From contig JBHHYH010000008.1 in the NCBI GenBank assembly GCA_046757465.1, positions 1-64,000 on the forward strand: a stretch of DNA of 64,000 bases, in the 5' to 3' direction. Source of the stretch: Scalindua_A sp046757465 (GTDB lineage: Bacteria > Planctomycetota > Brocadiia > Brocadiales > Scalinduaceae). Every line of letters begins with the position of its first letter. Within the stretch, counting starts at the first letter, position 1. Below are positions 15,948-25,200 of the stretch, in pieces. The position numbers and the translations under genes are program-made. The notes under the pieces were generated by a model, which saw nothing but the letters and a program-made list of their open reading frames with translations, was not told the DNA's origin and did not search any database.

Positions 15948-17510
15948 GTGGAAGTAACATTAGATTTTTTAAACAAGATTTATAGAAGATTCTTTGACGA
16001 AGTTAATATGGGTAAAGCAGAGTTAAAAAGTGGTATTGACAAGAAAAAGGGTAAAAAGAAAAAGGGTTTTGTCCGCGAAAACGTTGAGTCTATTTTAATT
16101 GCAATAGCGCTTGCTTTTATATTGAGAATTTTTGTAGTGGAGGCGTTTAAGATTCCAACGGGTTCGATGGCACCTACATTATTGGGGCAGCATAGACTTG
16201 TTAAATGTCCTAACTGCAGTTGGAAATTCGAGTGTGACCATAGTGCTGATTATGTGAGATGCTCAAATTGTTTTTATAAGATACATATATCTGGATATAT
16301 GAAGAGGGGGGGGAACAGGATACTTGTAAACAAGTTTGTTTATGATTTTGGCAAGCCCAAAAGGTGGGATATCTCCGTTTTTAAATATCCATTTAGTGAT
16401 GTTACATGTTTATCATGTGGTTATACTTCACGCCAATCAACGATATGTAAAAAATGTTCTAATGATATAAAAAGAGAGAATTACCTCACAGGCAAGGTTA
16501 ACACCATAAAAGGTTATCTCGGTCTAACCCAATATCACAAAGTGGTATGTAAGACTTGTAATACAAAGGAGATAATTGTTTGCGAACAATGTGGCTCCAC
16601 TAATGTCCACGTTGGGCGGAAAAATTATATAAAGCGTGTGATTGGTTTACCCGAAGAAAGACTTCAAATCGTAAATGGAGATATTTACATCAACGGCAGG
16701 GTACAAAGAAAGCCAGCAAAAGTACAAGAGGAACTCTGGGCACCTGTTTTTGATAGCAATTATCCGGCGCACCAGGAAATAGTTAAAAATTGGGAGGCGA
16801 AGGATGACTTCTGGGATATCGACAAAAGGCAATTACAATTGAAATTACCAGAAGGATTTACTCAGGCATCATACGCAACATTTGAAAGGCAAATTACAGA
16901 TTATAATGTTTACAATAGTAAGATTACTGATGCAATAGATGGTGATATTATGGTAAAATTCGATGTAGTGACCTCAAGAAATAGTGGAGGTATTTCGATT
17001 ATACTGGAAAAAGATGAAAAAACATTTGAGGCATTTATACGATCAAGAGGTGAGAAAAGGGAATCGTATCTTAAGATGTCAAATATGATAATTGTAAGTG
17101 ATGCTAATATCTTTATAGAACTAGAAAATAAGTGTAGGATTGAGTTTTCAAATGTTGATAAAAGAGTTAGTTTAAAATTGAACGGTTCAGAAGTTTTTTC
17201 ACATACTTATGACGATGATTTATTACCATCAGACAATTATACAAAATACAGCAAATTGAAGATTGGTGGAGTAAATACTGAAGCAGTCTTTAAAAACATC
17301 TCTATTTTCCGTGATGTTTACTACACAAACGCTGGAGAGTGGGGTACGCTGAGGCCTGCCGAAATAGGAGAAAAAGAGTATTTTTTTCTTGGTGATAATA
17401 GTAGAAACAGTAATGATAGTAGATTTTGGAAGTTTGTTCCTGAGAGCAGCCTGGTAGGAAAAGCCTTTATGGTATTTTGGCCATTGAGGACAATTAAATT
17501 TATTAGGTAG
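15948..17510 (+). CDS. lepB: Signal peptidase I with large cysteine-rich and beta-rich insertions
   Basis: The enzyme cleaves signal peptides on the outer face of the cytoplasmic membrane. One membrane helix (about residues 47-66) is followed by the catalytic serine in PTGSMAPT (Ser73) and, far downstream, the general-base lysine in YIKRVIGLPE (Lys229); the C-terminal box is GDNSRNSNDSRFW. Between Ser and Lys lie six CxxC pairs (87, 105, 154, 167, 201, 212), apparently zinc ribbons, and after the lysine an insertion of about 200 residues that looks like a beta sandwich. At 520 residues it is about twice the usual size. The GTG start has no clear ribosome-binding site; ATG at 16008 is an alternative. 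Confidence 0.9.
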   Translation: MEVTLDFLNKIYRRFFDEVNMGKAELKSGIDKKKGKKKKGFVRENVESILIAIALAFILRIFVVEAFKIPTGSMAPTLLGQHRLVKCPNCSWKFECDHSADYVRCSNCFYKIHISGYMKRGGNRILVNKFVYDFGKPKRWDISVFKYPFSDVTCLSCGYTSRQSTICKKCSNDIKRENYLTGKVNTIKGYLGLTQYHKVVCKTCNTKEIIVCEQCGSTNVHVGRKNYIKRVIGLPEERLQIVNGDIYINGRVQRKPAKVQEELWAPVFDSNYPAHQEIVKNWEAKDDFWDIDKRQLQLKLPEGFTQASYATFERQITDYNVYNSKITDAIDGDIMVKFDVVTSRNSGGISIILEKDEKTFEAFIRSRGEKRESYLKMSNMIIVSDANIFIELENKCRIEFSNVDKRVSLKLNGSEVFSHTYDDDLLPSDNYTKYSKLKIGGVNTEAVFKNISIFRDVYYTNAGEWGTLRPAEIGEKEYFFLGDNSRNSNDSRFWKFVPESSLVGKAFMVFWPLRTIKFIR

Positions 17511-17525
17511 CTTAAGGAGTTATCA

Positions 17526-18356
17526 ATGAGACTAATACAGGCAATTGAGTTAACGAAGACTTATGGTAAAAGAAATGTTGTGAATCGTGTCAACTTTGAG
17601 GTTCACTCTGGAGAGATAGCAGGCCTTCTGGGACAAAATGGTGCGGGAAAGAGCACTGCATTTTCAATGATAATTGGTTTGATTAAGCCAAATTACGGTA
17701 GCGTTTTCTTTCGCGGTGAGGATGTTACGGATTTACCAATATACCAGCGTGCAAGATTAGGGATGGGATACCTTTCTCAAGAACCTTCTGTCTTTCAGCG
17801 CTTAACTGTTGAAGATAACATACTGGCGATATTGGAGACACTTAAGTTCAACTATAGAGAAAGGATAAAAAAAAAGAATCAGCTCTTAGGAGAGTTAGGG
17901 TTAACACACTTATCAAAGAAAAAAGCCTGTATTCTTTCAGGTGGTGAAAGAAGGCGCCTTGAGATTGCAAGAGCAATGTCAACCTCACCCTCATTGATAC
18001 TCCTGGATGAGCCTTTTTCTTTTATTGATCCAATTGCTGTCGCGGAAATTCAGGATATCGTTTTGAGTCTAAAAGACAAGGGCATCGGTATATTACTAAC
18101 AGACCATAATGTAAGAGAAGCCTTGAGTATTACGGATCATTCTTATATTCTTAATGAGGGGAATATTATAACTAGTGGAACTACACAAAAGTTACTTCAT
18201 GATCCTTTGGCAAGAAAATCATATTTGGGGGAAAACTTCTTGAGTAATGATATAAGAGCACCAGAACCTTATAGGACTTACATTGAAAATGGAGAAGAAG
18301 TGGAAAAGAAGGAAAAGGCAAGTAGAAGAAAAAAGAGAAGCTTAAATAAGTCTTGA
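17526..18356 (+). CDS. lptB: LPS export ABC transporter ATP-binding protein LptB
   Basis: LptB powers extraction of lipopolysaccharide from the inner membrane with LptFG. The 276-residue product has Walker A GQNGAGKST, the Q-loop, signature LSGGERRRLEIARA, Walker B LILLDEPFSFIDP and the switch DHNV; SGGERRR plus DPIAV and LTDHNVREAL distinguish LptB from other ATPases. A basic tail of about 35 residues (KKEKASRRKKRS) extends past the usual end. It begins 15 bases after lepB with AAGGAG upstream. It implies an LPS-containing outer membrane. Confidence 0.92.
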   Translation: MRLIQAIELTKTYGKRNVVNRVNFEVHSGEIAGLLGQNGAGKSTAFSMIIGLIKPNYGSVFFRGEDVTDLPIYQRARLGMGYLSQEPSVFQRLTVEDNILAILETLKFNYRERIKKKNQLLGELGLTHLSKKKACILSGGERRRLEIARAMSTSPSLILLDEPFSFIDPIAVAEIQDIVLSLKDKGIGILLTDHNVREALSITDHSYILNEGNIITSGTTQKLLHDPLARKSYLGENFLSNDIRAPEPYRTYIENGEEVEKKEKASRRKKRSLNKS

Positions 18357-18357
18357 G

Positions 18358-18582
18358 ATGTTAGTTGTGGCTGATTTTGGAAAGTTATTTATTTTTATTG
18401 GACTTTTACTGGTTGTAATTGGAATTGTTTTCATTGTAGGGAACAAGATACCTTTTATTGGCAAGTTACCAGGTGACATAGCTATAGAGAGGAATAATTT
18501 CAATTTTTATTTTCCTCTTACAACATGTATCATTATTAGCATTATCCTGTCTCTTATCTTTTGGCTTTTAGGTAAAAAATGA
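18358..18582 (+). CDS. DUF2905 family small membrane protein
   Basis: A 74-residue protein with two membrane helices (about 8-28 and 52-71) separated by PFIGKLPGDIAIER, the signature of DUF2905. Function unknown. The ATG comes one base after the lptB stop, so translation is probably coupled. The family is widespread, and the close linkage here does not by itself prove a role in envelope biogenesis. Confidence 0.8.
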   Translation: MLVVADFGKLFIFIGLLLVVIGIVFIVGNKIPFIGKLPGDIAIERNNFNFYFPLTTCIIISIILSLIFWLLGKK

Positions 18583-18656
18583 GCGTCCCTGAATTTCTTA
18601 GCTTGTCAGCTCGATTCCGCCATTCTGGGGAATTGTAAATGAACTGAGCTACTGGT

Positions 18657-19556
18657 TTAGATAAAGACATCTACAAGTGTTACAATCATCAATATTATGC
18701 TTATCAAACCATTAACAGTAAAAAATGCCATGTTTATATTTGATAAATCATGAGGTTTTATGAGCGAATGCTCATAAAATAACATTACACAAACGAAACA
18801 TACTCCCCCAAAATAAATAATATCAAGGTTAGCAAAATACATAAATATGACGAGAACTATTACCATGATAAAATGCAAGATAGAAGATAACCTAAGGGAA
18901 TTTTTGAGCCCCATTTTCTTGGGTATAGAATATAATCCGGTTTTTAAGTCATGTTGTAAATCCTGACATGAATAAATAATATCGAAACCAACCGTCCATA
19001 ATAAAACAGCAATTGCCAGAATAAAAGGAGCAAGATCAATTTCTCCTTTTATTCCTATCCAGGCACCTATCGGAGACAATGCAAGTGCCAATCCTAATAC
19101 AACATGTGATAAATTGGTAAATCTTTTAGTGTATGAATACCCAAAAATTATTAGGAGGGCTATCGGGGAAAGGAGTAAAGAGAGTAGGTTTAATGCGGCG
19201 GCAAAGGCAATAAACAGAATTGCACAAAATACTGTAAAAATCCAGAGATTTGGTCTTCCTATGAGATTTTGGAGATGAATACGATAATCTGTCCTGGGAT
19301 TTAGAATGTCATATTTAGTATCAACAAGCCTGTTAAATGACATTGCGCAACTACGTGCCATGATTAACGCACCTATTATTAAGAGGATTTGTCTTAAGCT
19401 GGGTAATCCATTTGCCGCAATAAAAGCGCTCATTACTGCAAATGGTAATGAGAAAATAGTGTGTGAGAACTTTATTAATCTTAAGATCGAATATAATTTT
19501 AGTAGTGTATTTTGGTTAGATTTGCTAATATTTTTTCCGTTATCAGAAAGTTGCAT
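18657..19556 (-). CDS. mqnP: UbiA-family prenyltransferase, probably menaquinone MqnP
   Basis: The 299-residue membrane protein has eight or nine hydrophobic helices and both Asp-rich motifs of the UbiA family: NRLVDTKYD at 75-83 and DIIYSCQDLQHD at 192-203, which bind the prenyl diphosphate via magnesium. The second motif with YSCQDLxxD is typical of the group assigned to the futalosine menaquinone pathway. Because mqnE lies in this window, I call it MqnP; a ubiquinone-type substrate is unlikely for this lineage but not excluded. It converges on the DUF2905 gene. Confidence 0.8.
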   Translation of the reverse strand: MQLSDNGKNISKSNQNTLLKLYSILRLIKFSHTIFSLPFAVMSAFIAANGLPSLRQILLIIGALIMARSCAMSFNRLVDTKYDILNPRTDYRIHLQNLIGRPNLWIFTVFCAILFIAFAAALNLLSLLLSPIALLIIFGYSYTKRFTNLSHVVLGLALALSPIGAWIGIKGEIDLAPFILAIAVLLWTVGFDIIYSCQDLQHDLKTGLYSIPKKMGLKNSLRLSSILHFIMVIVLVIFMYFANLDIIYFGGVCFVCVMLFYEHSLIKPHDLSNINMAFFTVNGLISIILMIVTLVDVFI

Positions 19557-20015
19557 TTTGAATGTGTGTTTTATTGATGATAAGCTCGCTAAATCCTACA
19601 GCTTCTTATAAAATTGATGTTTCAAATTAAAAATCCTGAATATGATAACATTTATAAAGGACTTTACAAAATATTTTAAGTTTATTCCTCCTAAACCAGT
19701 TTAGAAATTAGGATAAGAGGTGATATATTTAACTTGGACTTGAGTAAAATGTGAATGTTTTAACATAAACCGGATGTCATAATGGCAGCAAAAAGATTGA
19801 GTTATAAGGTTGAGCGTCAAAGTGGCAGACATTTAGTCAATTTTGTGCAGTGAATAAGTCTCTTTTATTAAAACACTTATGTAAATCTAAGTGTGCTGAG
19901 GCGTACTAAAAGCATGTTGGCATTTGTTTTGCTTAAAGGTAATAAAAGTACTTTAAAACACTAAAACAATCAATTTAAACACAATTAGCGATTAGACAGA
20001 AGGAATTAGATTTAT
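19557..20015. other. 459-bp divergent intergenic region
   Basis: An AT-rich stretch between the prenyltransferase and the receiver gene, which diverge, so both promoters should be here. I see the dyad at 19873-19894 but no RNA gene and no supported small ORF. Confidence 0.5.
19873..19894 (+). promoter_or_regulatory. Candidate operator dyad upstream of the receiver-groESL group
   Basis: ACACTTA (19873-19879) and TAAGTGT (19888-19894) form a perfect 7-base dyad separated by eight bases. It is reminiscent of, but not the same as, the HrcA-binding CIRCE element (TTAGCACTC-N9-GAGTGCTAA). It is 122 bases before the first gene and could bind a repressor; no direct evidence. Confidence 0.3.
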
Positions 20016-20423
20016 ATGATGACATTTTTAAAACAAGACAAGGGAGGTTATAGTATTTTAATAACCGATGACGATGAAAACTGTCGATATAGCCTAAAAA
20101 ATATATTCGAACCAGAGGGTTACGTAACATATTTAGCGAGTTGTGGCAGGGAGGCAGTTGAAATTGCAAAACAGAAATTCCTGCATCTTTTAATATTGGA
20201 CATACATCTTCCAGATTTTAGCGGATTGGATACATTTGCATTCATAAAAGAAGAAAAGAAAATGATAATTCCATGTATTTTTGTTTCTGCGGATACCTCT
20301 AAGGAATTAAAGATGGATGCAATAGAGGCAAATGCCTACACGTTGATTTCTAAGCCAATAAATAAGGATATGATTAAATATGTGGTAGAGCAATCAATAG
20401 AAAGATATTACTGGAAAAGTTAA
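20016..20423 (+). CDS. Stand-alone response-regulator receiver protein
   Basis: The 135-residue product is a single CheY-like receiver domain with no output domain: acidic pocket DDD at 18-20, phospho-acceptor Asp62 in LILDIHLPDFSG, the switch Ser91 in FVSAD, and Lys113 in ISKP. It should be phosphorylated by an unlinked histidine kinase and act by binding a partner. AGAAGGAATTAG precedes the ATG. It ends 58 bases before groES on the same strand, so the three genes may form one transcript. No kinase gene is nearby. Confidence 0.88.
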   Translation: MMTFLKQDKGGYSILITDDDENCRYSLKNIFEPEGYVTYLASCGREAVEIAKQKFLHLLILDIHLPDFSGLDTFAFIKEEKKMIIPCIFVSADTSKELKMDAIEANAYTLISKPINKDMIKYVVEQSIERYYWKS

Positions 20424-20481
20424 CGATGATATTTTATGTTTTGTGTAAAGTTGTTCCAGAGAAAGGAGTGAGGAGGAAAGT

Positions 20482-20769
20482 ATGAAAACGAAACCAATAG
20501 GAGAAAAATTACTGGTGAAAAGGTTGGAGGCAGAAGAGAAAACAGCTGGAGGCATTGTTTTACCAGAAACTGCCAAGGAAAAGCCAAAAGAAGGAAAGAT
20601 AATTGCGTTGGGAGATGGAAAGTTGTTGGATAATGGAAAAAGGGCAAAGTTTCAAGTGAAGAAGGGGGATAAGGTGGTTTTTTCATCTTATGCTGGGACT
20701 GAGGTTAAGATCGGAACTGAGGAATACCTTCTGATGTCTGAAGATGATATTCTTGCCGTAATAGAGTAA
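20482..20769 (+). CDS. groS: Co-chaperonin GroES
   Basis: GroES caps the GroEL chamber during protein folding. The 95-residue product has the expected start KTKPIGEKLLVKRLE, the mobile loop EEKTAGGIVLPETAKEKP, and VFSSYAGTEVKIG. Length is standard. A strong AGGAGGAAAG precedes the ATG. groEL follows after 17 bases. No CIRCE element is visible directly upstream. Confidence 0.96.
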   Translation: MKTKPIGEKLLVKRLEAEEKTAGGIVLPETAKEKPKEGKIIALGDGKLLDNGKRAKFQVKKGDKVVFSSYAGTEVKIGTEEYLLMSEDDILAVIE

Positions 20770-20786
20770 TTTTTTTGGAGGGAGAG

Positions 20787-22400
20787 ATGGCTGGTAAGAA
20801 AGTTATATATGGTCACGATGTAGGAGACGCCCTAAAAAAGGGAATAGGTATGTTGTCTGAAGCAGTCAAGGTAACACTTGGCCCAAGGGGTAGAAATGTT
20901 ATTATTGAAAAGAGTTTTGGCTCTCCAACTATAACAAAGGATGGAGTTATGGTTGCAAAGGAAATAGAATTCGAAGACCCTTACGAAGATATAGGGGCAA
21001 AGATGGTAAAAGAAATTGCATCCAAGACGGCCGATATTGCTGGTGATGGCACTACAACCGCAACCGTACTGGCGGAAGCAATATATAAAGAGGGTTTAAA
21101 ACGCATTGTATCTGGAGCCAGTCCAGTTGGTATAAAACGCGGGATTGAAAAAGCTATCGATGCTATGACAAAAGAACTTAGCAAAATGAGTATTCTAGTT
21201 GCTGGAAAGAAAGAAATAAAGCAAGTCGGTACTATTGCAGCAAACAATGATCCAGAAATTGGAGAGCAGATATCAAATGCTATGGAGCGGGCAGGAAAAG
21301 ATGGTATAATATCAGTTGAGGAAGGTACAGGCCTGGATACCTCAGTGGAACTGGTGGAGGGAATGCAATTTGATAAAGGTTACTTGTCTCCATATTTTGT
21401 TACTGATACCGGGAAAATGGAAACCGTTTTAGAAAATCCGTACATATTAATTCATGAGAAAAAGATATCAACAGTAAAGGATCTTTTACCTTTATTAGAA
21501 AAGATATCTAAATCGGGAGAACCATTATTGGTGATTGCTGAGGATATAGAAGGAGAGGCGATTTCAACTCTCGTTGTCAATAAGATTCGAGGCACATTAA
21601 AATGCGCTGCAGTAAAGGCGCCTGAATTTGGAGATAGAAGAAAGGCTATGCTCGAAGATATAGCTACGTTGACTGGTGGAAATGCTATATTTGAGAATCT
21701 GGGTATAGAATTGAGTGGCGTCCAACTTTCAGATTTGGGAAGGGCCAAAAAGGTTATTATTGGTAAAGAAAATACAATGATATTCGAAGGTGGTGGTTCA
21801 ACTGAAACTGTTCAGGGTAGAATTGCACAAATAAAAAATGAGATTGAATCTGCCACTTCAGATTATGATAAGGAAAAATTACAAGAAAGGTTAGCCAAGC
21901 TTACAAGCGGAATAGCAAAGATAAATGTTGGTGCTGCAACAGAAGCAGAGATGAAGGAGAAGAAGGCACGAATAGAGGATGCTATGCATGCTACTAAGGC
22001 TGCTGTTGAGGAAGGAATATTACCGGGTGGAGGTGTGGCGCTTTTAAGAGCAGGAAGAGTTTTGAAAAAAGTAGAATCAGAAGCAGATGAAGATGAAAAG
22101 ATCGGAATAAATATAATCAAAAAATCATTAGAAATTCCACTTAAGCAGATTGCTGACAATGCAGGCTGCAATGGGACTTTAGTTGTTCAAAAAGTAAAAA
22201 ATTCAAAAGATAATTTTGGTTTTGATGCTGTTAAAGAAGAGTACACAGATTTGGTCAAGGCGGGCATAATAGATCCTACAAAGGTTGTGAGAATTGCCCT
22301 TCAAAATAGCGCGAGTATTGCGAGTTTGTTATTGACTACTGATGCTATAGTGAGTGAAGTGCCTGAGGAGAAGGAAGATAAAAAGGAAAAAAAGAAATAG
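20787..22400 (+). CDS. groL: Chaperonin GroEL with a lysine/glutamate-rich tail
   Basis: GroEL folds proteins in an ATP-driven double ring. I use the ATG at 20787, preceded by GGAGGGAGAG, rather than the upstream TTG. The 537-residue sequence shows VTLGPRGRN, the ATP site GDGTTTATVLAE, KVGAATE-like INVGAATEAEMKEKK, and GILPGGGVALLRA. The tail ends EVPEEKEDKKEKKK instead of the Gly-Gly-Met repeats of many GroELs. A strong terminator follows at 22441. Confidence 0.96.
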   Translation: MAGKKVIYGHDVGDALKKGIGMLSEAVKVTLGPRGRNVIIEKSFGSPTITKDGVMVAKEIEFEDPYEDIGAKMVKEIASKTADIAGDGTTTATVLAEAIYKEGLKRIVSGASPVGIKRGIEKAIDAMTKELSKMSILVAGKKEIKQVGTIAANNDPEIGEQISNAMERAGKDGIISVEEGTGLDTSVELVEGMQFDKGYLSPYFVTDTGKMETVLENPYILIHEKKISTVKDLLPLLEKISKSGEPLLVIAEDIEGEAISTLVVNKIRGTLKCAAVKAPEFGDRRKAMLEDIATLTGGNAIFENLGIELSGVQLSDLGRAKKVIIGKENTMIFEGGGSTETVQGRIAQIKNEIESATSDYDKEKLQERLAKLTSGIAKINVGAATEAEMKEKKARIEDAMHATKAAVEEGILPGGGVALLRAGRVLKKVESEADEDEKIGINIIKKSLEIPLKQIADNAGCNGTLVVQKVKNSKDNFGFDAVKEEYTDLVKAGIIDPTKVVRIALQNSASIASLLLTTDAIVSEVPEEKEDKKEKKK

Positions 22401-22440
22401 ACATTACGTAGATATAATAAATAAGATAATACCGGTGATA

Positions 22441-22474
22441 ATGCCATCTTTTTATAAAGATGGCATTTTTTTTC
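22441..22474 (+). terminator. Rho-independent terminator of groESL
   Basis: ATGCCATCTTT (22441-22451) pairs perfectly with AAAGATGGCAT (22456-22466) across a four-base loop and is followed by a run of eight T. It lies about 40 bases after the groEL stop. Confidence 0.9.
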
Positions 22475-22524
22475 TCATAATCAGACATTCATAGCAATTA
22501 TCCTGGATTCAAACAAAGTTATAC

Positions 22525-23046
22525 ATGAATTTAAACCAGTTGGGTAAAAAAATAGCTGAGATCTCATATAAAGAGGGAAACTTTACATTAAGCTCTGGTA
22601 AAAGAAGCAATTACATATTCGACAAATACGCATTTGAAACAAGACCAAAAGTATTAGAAGAAATTACCGGAAAAATGGTGAAAATGGTTACCAGCGAAAC
22701 GTCTAAAATTGCCGGAATGGAATTGGGTGGTGTACCACTTGCTACGGCGCTTTCACTTAAGACAGGTTTACCTTTTGTCATAGTAAGAAAGGGAAGCAAA
22801 GGTTATGGCATTGATCGAACGATAGAAGGGGACTTGAATGATGAGGATAAAGTTGTTATTGTTGAGGATATTTCAACTACTGGTACACAGGCGTTATTAG
22901 CTGCGAAAATTATTGAAAGCACAGGAGCATCAGTATTAAAAATTATATGCGTAGTAGATAGAGAAGAGGGTGCAAGAAAAAGGATTGAAGACAGGGGTTA
23001 TAAATTTGAACCGTTATTCACAAAATCAAGTTTGGGTATAAAATGA
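22525..23046 (+). CDS. pyrE: Orotate phosphoribosyltransferase
   Basis: PyrE joins orotate to PRPP to form OMP, following PyrDK in pyrimidine synthesis. The 173-residue product has FTLSSGKRSNYIFDK, FVIVRKGSKGYG and the PRPP-binding motif VVIVEDISTTGTQ. Length is typical of the shorter bacterial form. Its stop overlaps the purB start by four bases (ATGA type), so pyrimidine and purine genes are translationally coupled. It begins a run pyrE-purB-thiE-hisI. Confidence 0.92.
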   Translation: MNLNQLGKKIAEISYKEGNFTLSSGKRSNYIFDKYAFETRPKVLEEITGKMVKMVTSETSKIAGMELGGVPLATALSLKTGLPFVIVRKGSKGYGIDRTIEGDLNDEDKVVIVEDISTTGTQALLAAKIIESTGASVLKIICVVDREEGARKRIEDRGYKFEPLFTKSSLGIK

Positions 23047-24509
23047 GAAGAAAGCCGAAGACGTCAAAAGATAAAAGGTTTGAAAAATATCAAAGTCCTT
23101 TAGTTGAGAGATACGCCAGTGAAGAAATGAGTTATAATTTTTCAGATAAACTAAAATATAGTACATGGAGAAAGCTATGGATTGCACTGGCTGAGACTCA
23201 GAGAAATCTTGGAGTTAAAACTATAACAAAAAAACAAATTGAAGAAATGATTAAATTCAAGGATAATATAAATTTTGATATTGCAAAAAAGCACGAAATT
23301 AGAGTGAAGCATGATGTAATGGCGCATGTTCTTGCCTTTGGTGAACAATGCCCTGGGGCAAATCCAATAATTCATTTGGGTGCTACAAGTGCATTTGTCC
23401 AGGATAATACGGACTTAATACTGATTAGAAACGGTATGAAGATCTTATTGAGAAAATTGATTAATATTATTGATGCCCTTGTAATTTTTGCTAAAAAAAA
23501 TAGGGATGCAATTACTCTAGGATACACACATTATCAACCAGCTCAACTTACGACAGTTGGAAAAAGGGCATGTTTGTGGATGCAGGATTTTATACTAGAT
23601 ATAGAGGATACCGAATACCGCATTGATAATTTAAAATTTAGGGGCGCGAAAGGTACTATAGGCACACAAAATAGTTTTATGGCCCTGTTTAATAATGATG
23701 AAGAAAAGGTAAAGCGGCTAGATAGGGAAATTGCAAAAAAATTAGGTTTTGACAAGGTTTTCACAGTTACTGGTCAGATATACAGCCGCAAAGTAGATAG
23801 TCAAATTTCAGATGTTTTATCTGGTATTGCTCAATCCGCACACAAGTTTGCAAATGATATTAGATTGTTGCATAATTTACGAGAGATGGAAGAGCCGTTC
23901 GAGAAGCAACAAATTGGTTCTTCTGCAATGCCTTATAAAAGAAACCCGATGCGTTGCGAAAGGATTACGTCTTTGTCTCGTTATGTTATTTGCAATAGTA
24001 TGAATCCTGATTTAACAAGTAGCGCTCAATGGTTTGAAAGAACACTTGATGATTCTGCAAACCGACGACTGGTATTGCCTGAGATGTTTCTTGCCACCGA
24101 CTCAATACTGAATATTGTTCTTAATGTTGCAAGGGGATTGGTAGTATATCCAAAAATGATAGAGCGACATGTCAGACAGGAATTGCCTTTTATGGCTTCT
24201 GAAAGCATATTGGTGGAAGCAGTTAAAGCATCTGGTGATCGTCAGAAGCTTCATGAAAAGATTCGCAAATATTCAATGGAAGCCTCTAAATTTATTAAAG
24301 AAAAGGGTATAGATAATAATTTATTAGAGAGAATTATTAAAGACAAAGATTTTGCGTGTATTAAAGACAAAATATCTGATATCCTAAATCCAAAAAATTT
24401 CATCGGTAGAGCGCCAAAGCAAGTGGATGAGTATATTACAAAGGTTGCAAAGCCTTTACTTAGAAGATATAAAGACTTAATTGGAATGAGAGTAGAGTTT
24501 AAAGTTTAG
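23043..24509 (+). CDS. purB: Adenylosuccinate lyase
   Basis: PurB releases fumarate from SAICAR and adenylosuccinate in purine synthesis. The 488-residue product belongs to the fumarase/aspartase superfamily, with the signature SSAMPYKRNPMRCERI, HLGATSAFVQDNTD, and TLGYTHYQPAQLTTVGKR visible. The longer form resembles the purB type of about 475 residues rather than the short Bacillus type. It is coupled to pyrE and ends 4 bases before thiE. Confidence 0.93.
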   Translation: MRRKPKTSKDKRFEKYQSPLVERYASEEMSYNFSDKLKYSTWRKLWIALAETQRNLGVKTITKKQIEEMIKFKDNINFDIAKKHEIRVKHDVMAHVLAFGEQCPGANPIIHLGATSAFVQDNTDLILIRNGMKILLRKLINIIDALVIFAKKNRDAITLGYTHYQPAQLTTVGKRACLWMQDFILDIEDTEYRIDNLKFRGAKGTIGTQNSFMALFNNDEEKVKRLDREIAKKLGFDKVFTVTGQIYSRKVDSQISDVLSGIAQSAHKFANDIRLLHNLREMEEPFEKQQIGSSAMPYKRNPMRCERITSLSRYVICNSMNPDLTSSAQWFERTLDDSANRRLVLPEMFLATDSILNIVLNVARGLVVYPKMIERHVRQELPFMASESILVEAVKASGDRQKLHEKIRKYSMEASKFIKEKGIDNNLLERIIKDKDFACIKDKISDILNPKNFIGRAPKQVDEYITKVAKPLLRRYKDLIGMRVEFKV

Positions 24510-24513
24510 AAAC

Positions 24514-25200
24514 ATGCGTGGTGAACTGTTGAGAAAATTGGATTTTGTATTGATAACTAGCAGGAAAATCTGCGAAGGGGAACTTACAGAGATAATTGTA
24601 CAGGCTATTGAAGGTGGGGTTGGGACTGTACAATTAAGAGAAAAGGATTTAAGTACTAAGAATTTGTATATATTGGCAAGGAAACTTCGTGAGATAACAA
24701 AGGAGCTAAATGTAAATTTTATAATTAATGATAGAGTAGACATAGCACAGGCTGTCAATGCAGATGGTGTCCATCTGGGCTGGCAATCTTTGAATATAGA
24801 TATAGTGCGAAAGATGATCGGACAAAAGAAAATGATTGGATTTTCTGCGCACAATTTACAAGAAGCAGAGAAGGCAAATATTGAAGGAGCAGATTACATA
24901 ACTATTAGTCCTGTGTTTAATACGCCGTTTAAAGATTATTTTATACAGCCGATAGGAGTGAGAGAAATTAGAAAGATAAAGGAACAAATAAGAATCCCCG
25001 TTATAGCTCTGGGCGGTATTAACGAATATAATGTTAGGGAGGCCTTATTAAATGGTGCGGATGGTATCACTGTTATATCTGCTGTGCTGCTTTCTAAAAA
25101 CCCTAAAGAAACGGCAAACAAACTCTATAGCGAGATTAAAAAGTTTAAATCAGAATCGGAAAACAGAGTTTTGATTGGAGAGGGAGAATGCAATTATTAA
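24514..25200 (+). CDS. thiE: Thiamine-phosphate synthase
   Basis: ThiE couples hydroxymethylpyrimidine diphosphate with the thiazole phosphate to give thiamine phosphate. The 228-residue TIM-barrel protein shows TVQLREKDL, INDRVDIAQAVNADGVHLGW, ISPVFNTPFK and VIALGGINEYNV, all diagnostic. Length is typical. It starts four bases after purB and overlaps hisI by 13 bases. No TPP riboswitch lies upstream, as expected for an internal operon gene. Confidence 0.92.
   Translation: MRGELLRKLDFVLITSRKICEGELTEIIVQAIEGGVGTVQLREKDLSTKNLYILARKLREITKELNVNFIINDRVDIAQAVNADGVHLGWQSLNIDIVRKMIGQKKMIGFSAHNLQEAEKANIEGADYITISPVFNTPFKDYFIQPIGVREIRKIKEQIRIPVIALGGINEYNVREALLNGADGITVISAVLLSKNPKETANKLYSEIKKFKSESENRVLIGEGECNY

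Noticed and set aside
20424..20481. CIRCE element expected before groES
   Set aside because: No TTAGCACTC-N9-GAGTGCTAA or close variant is present in the gap or before the receiver gene.
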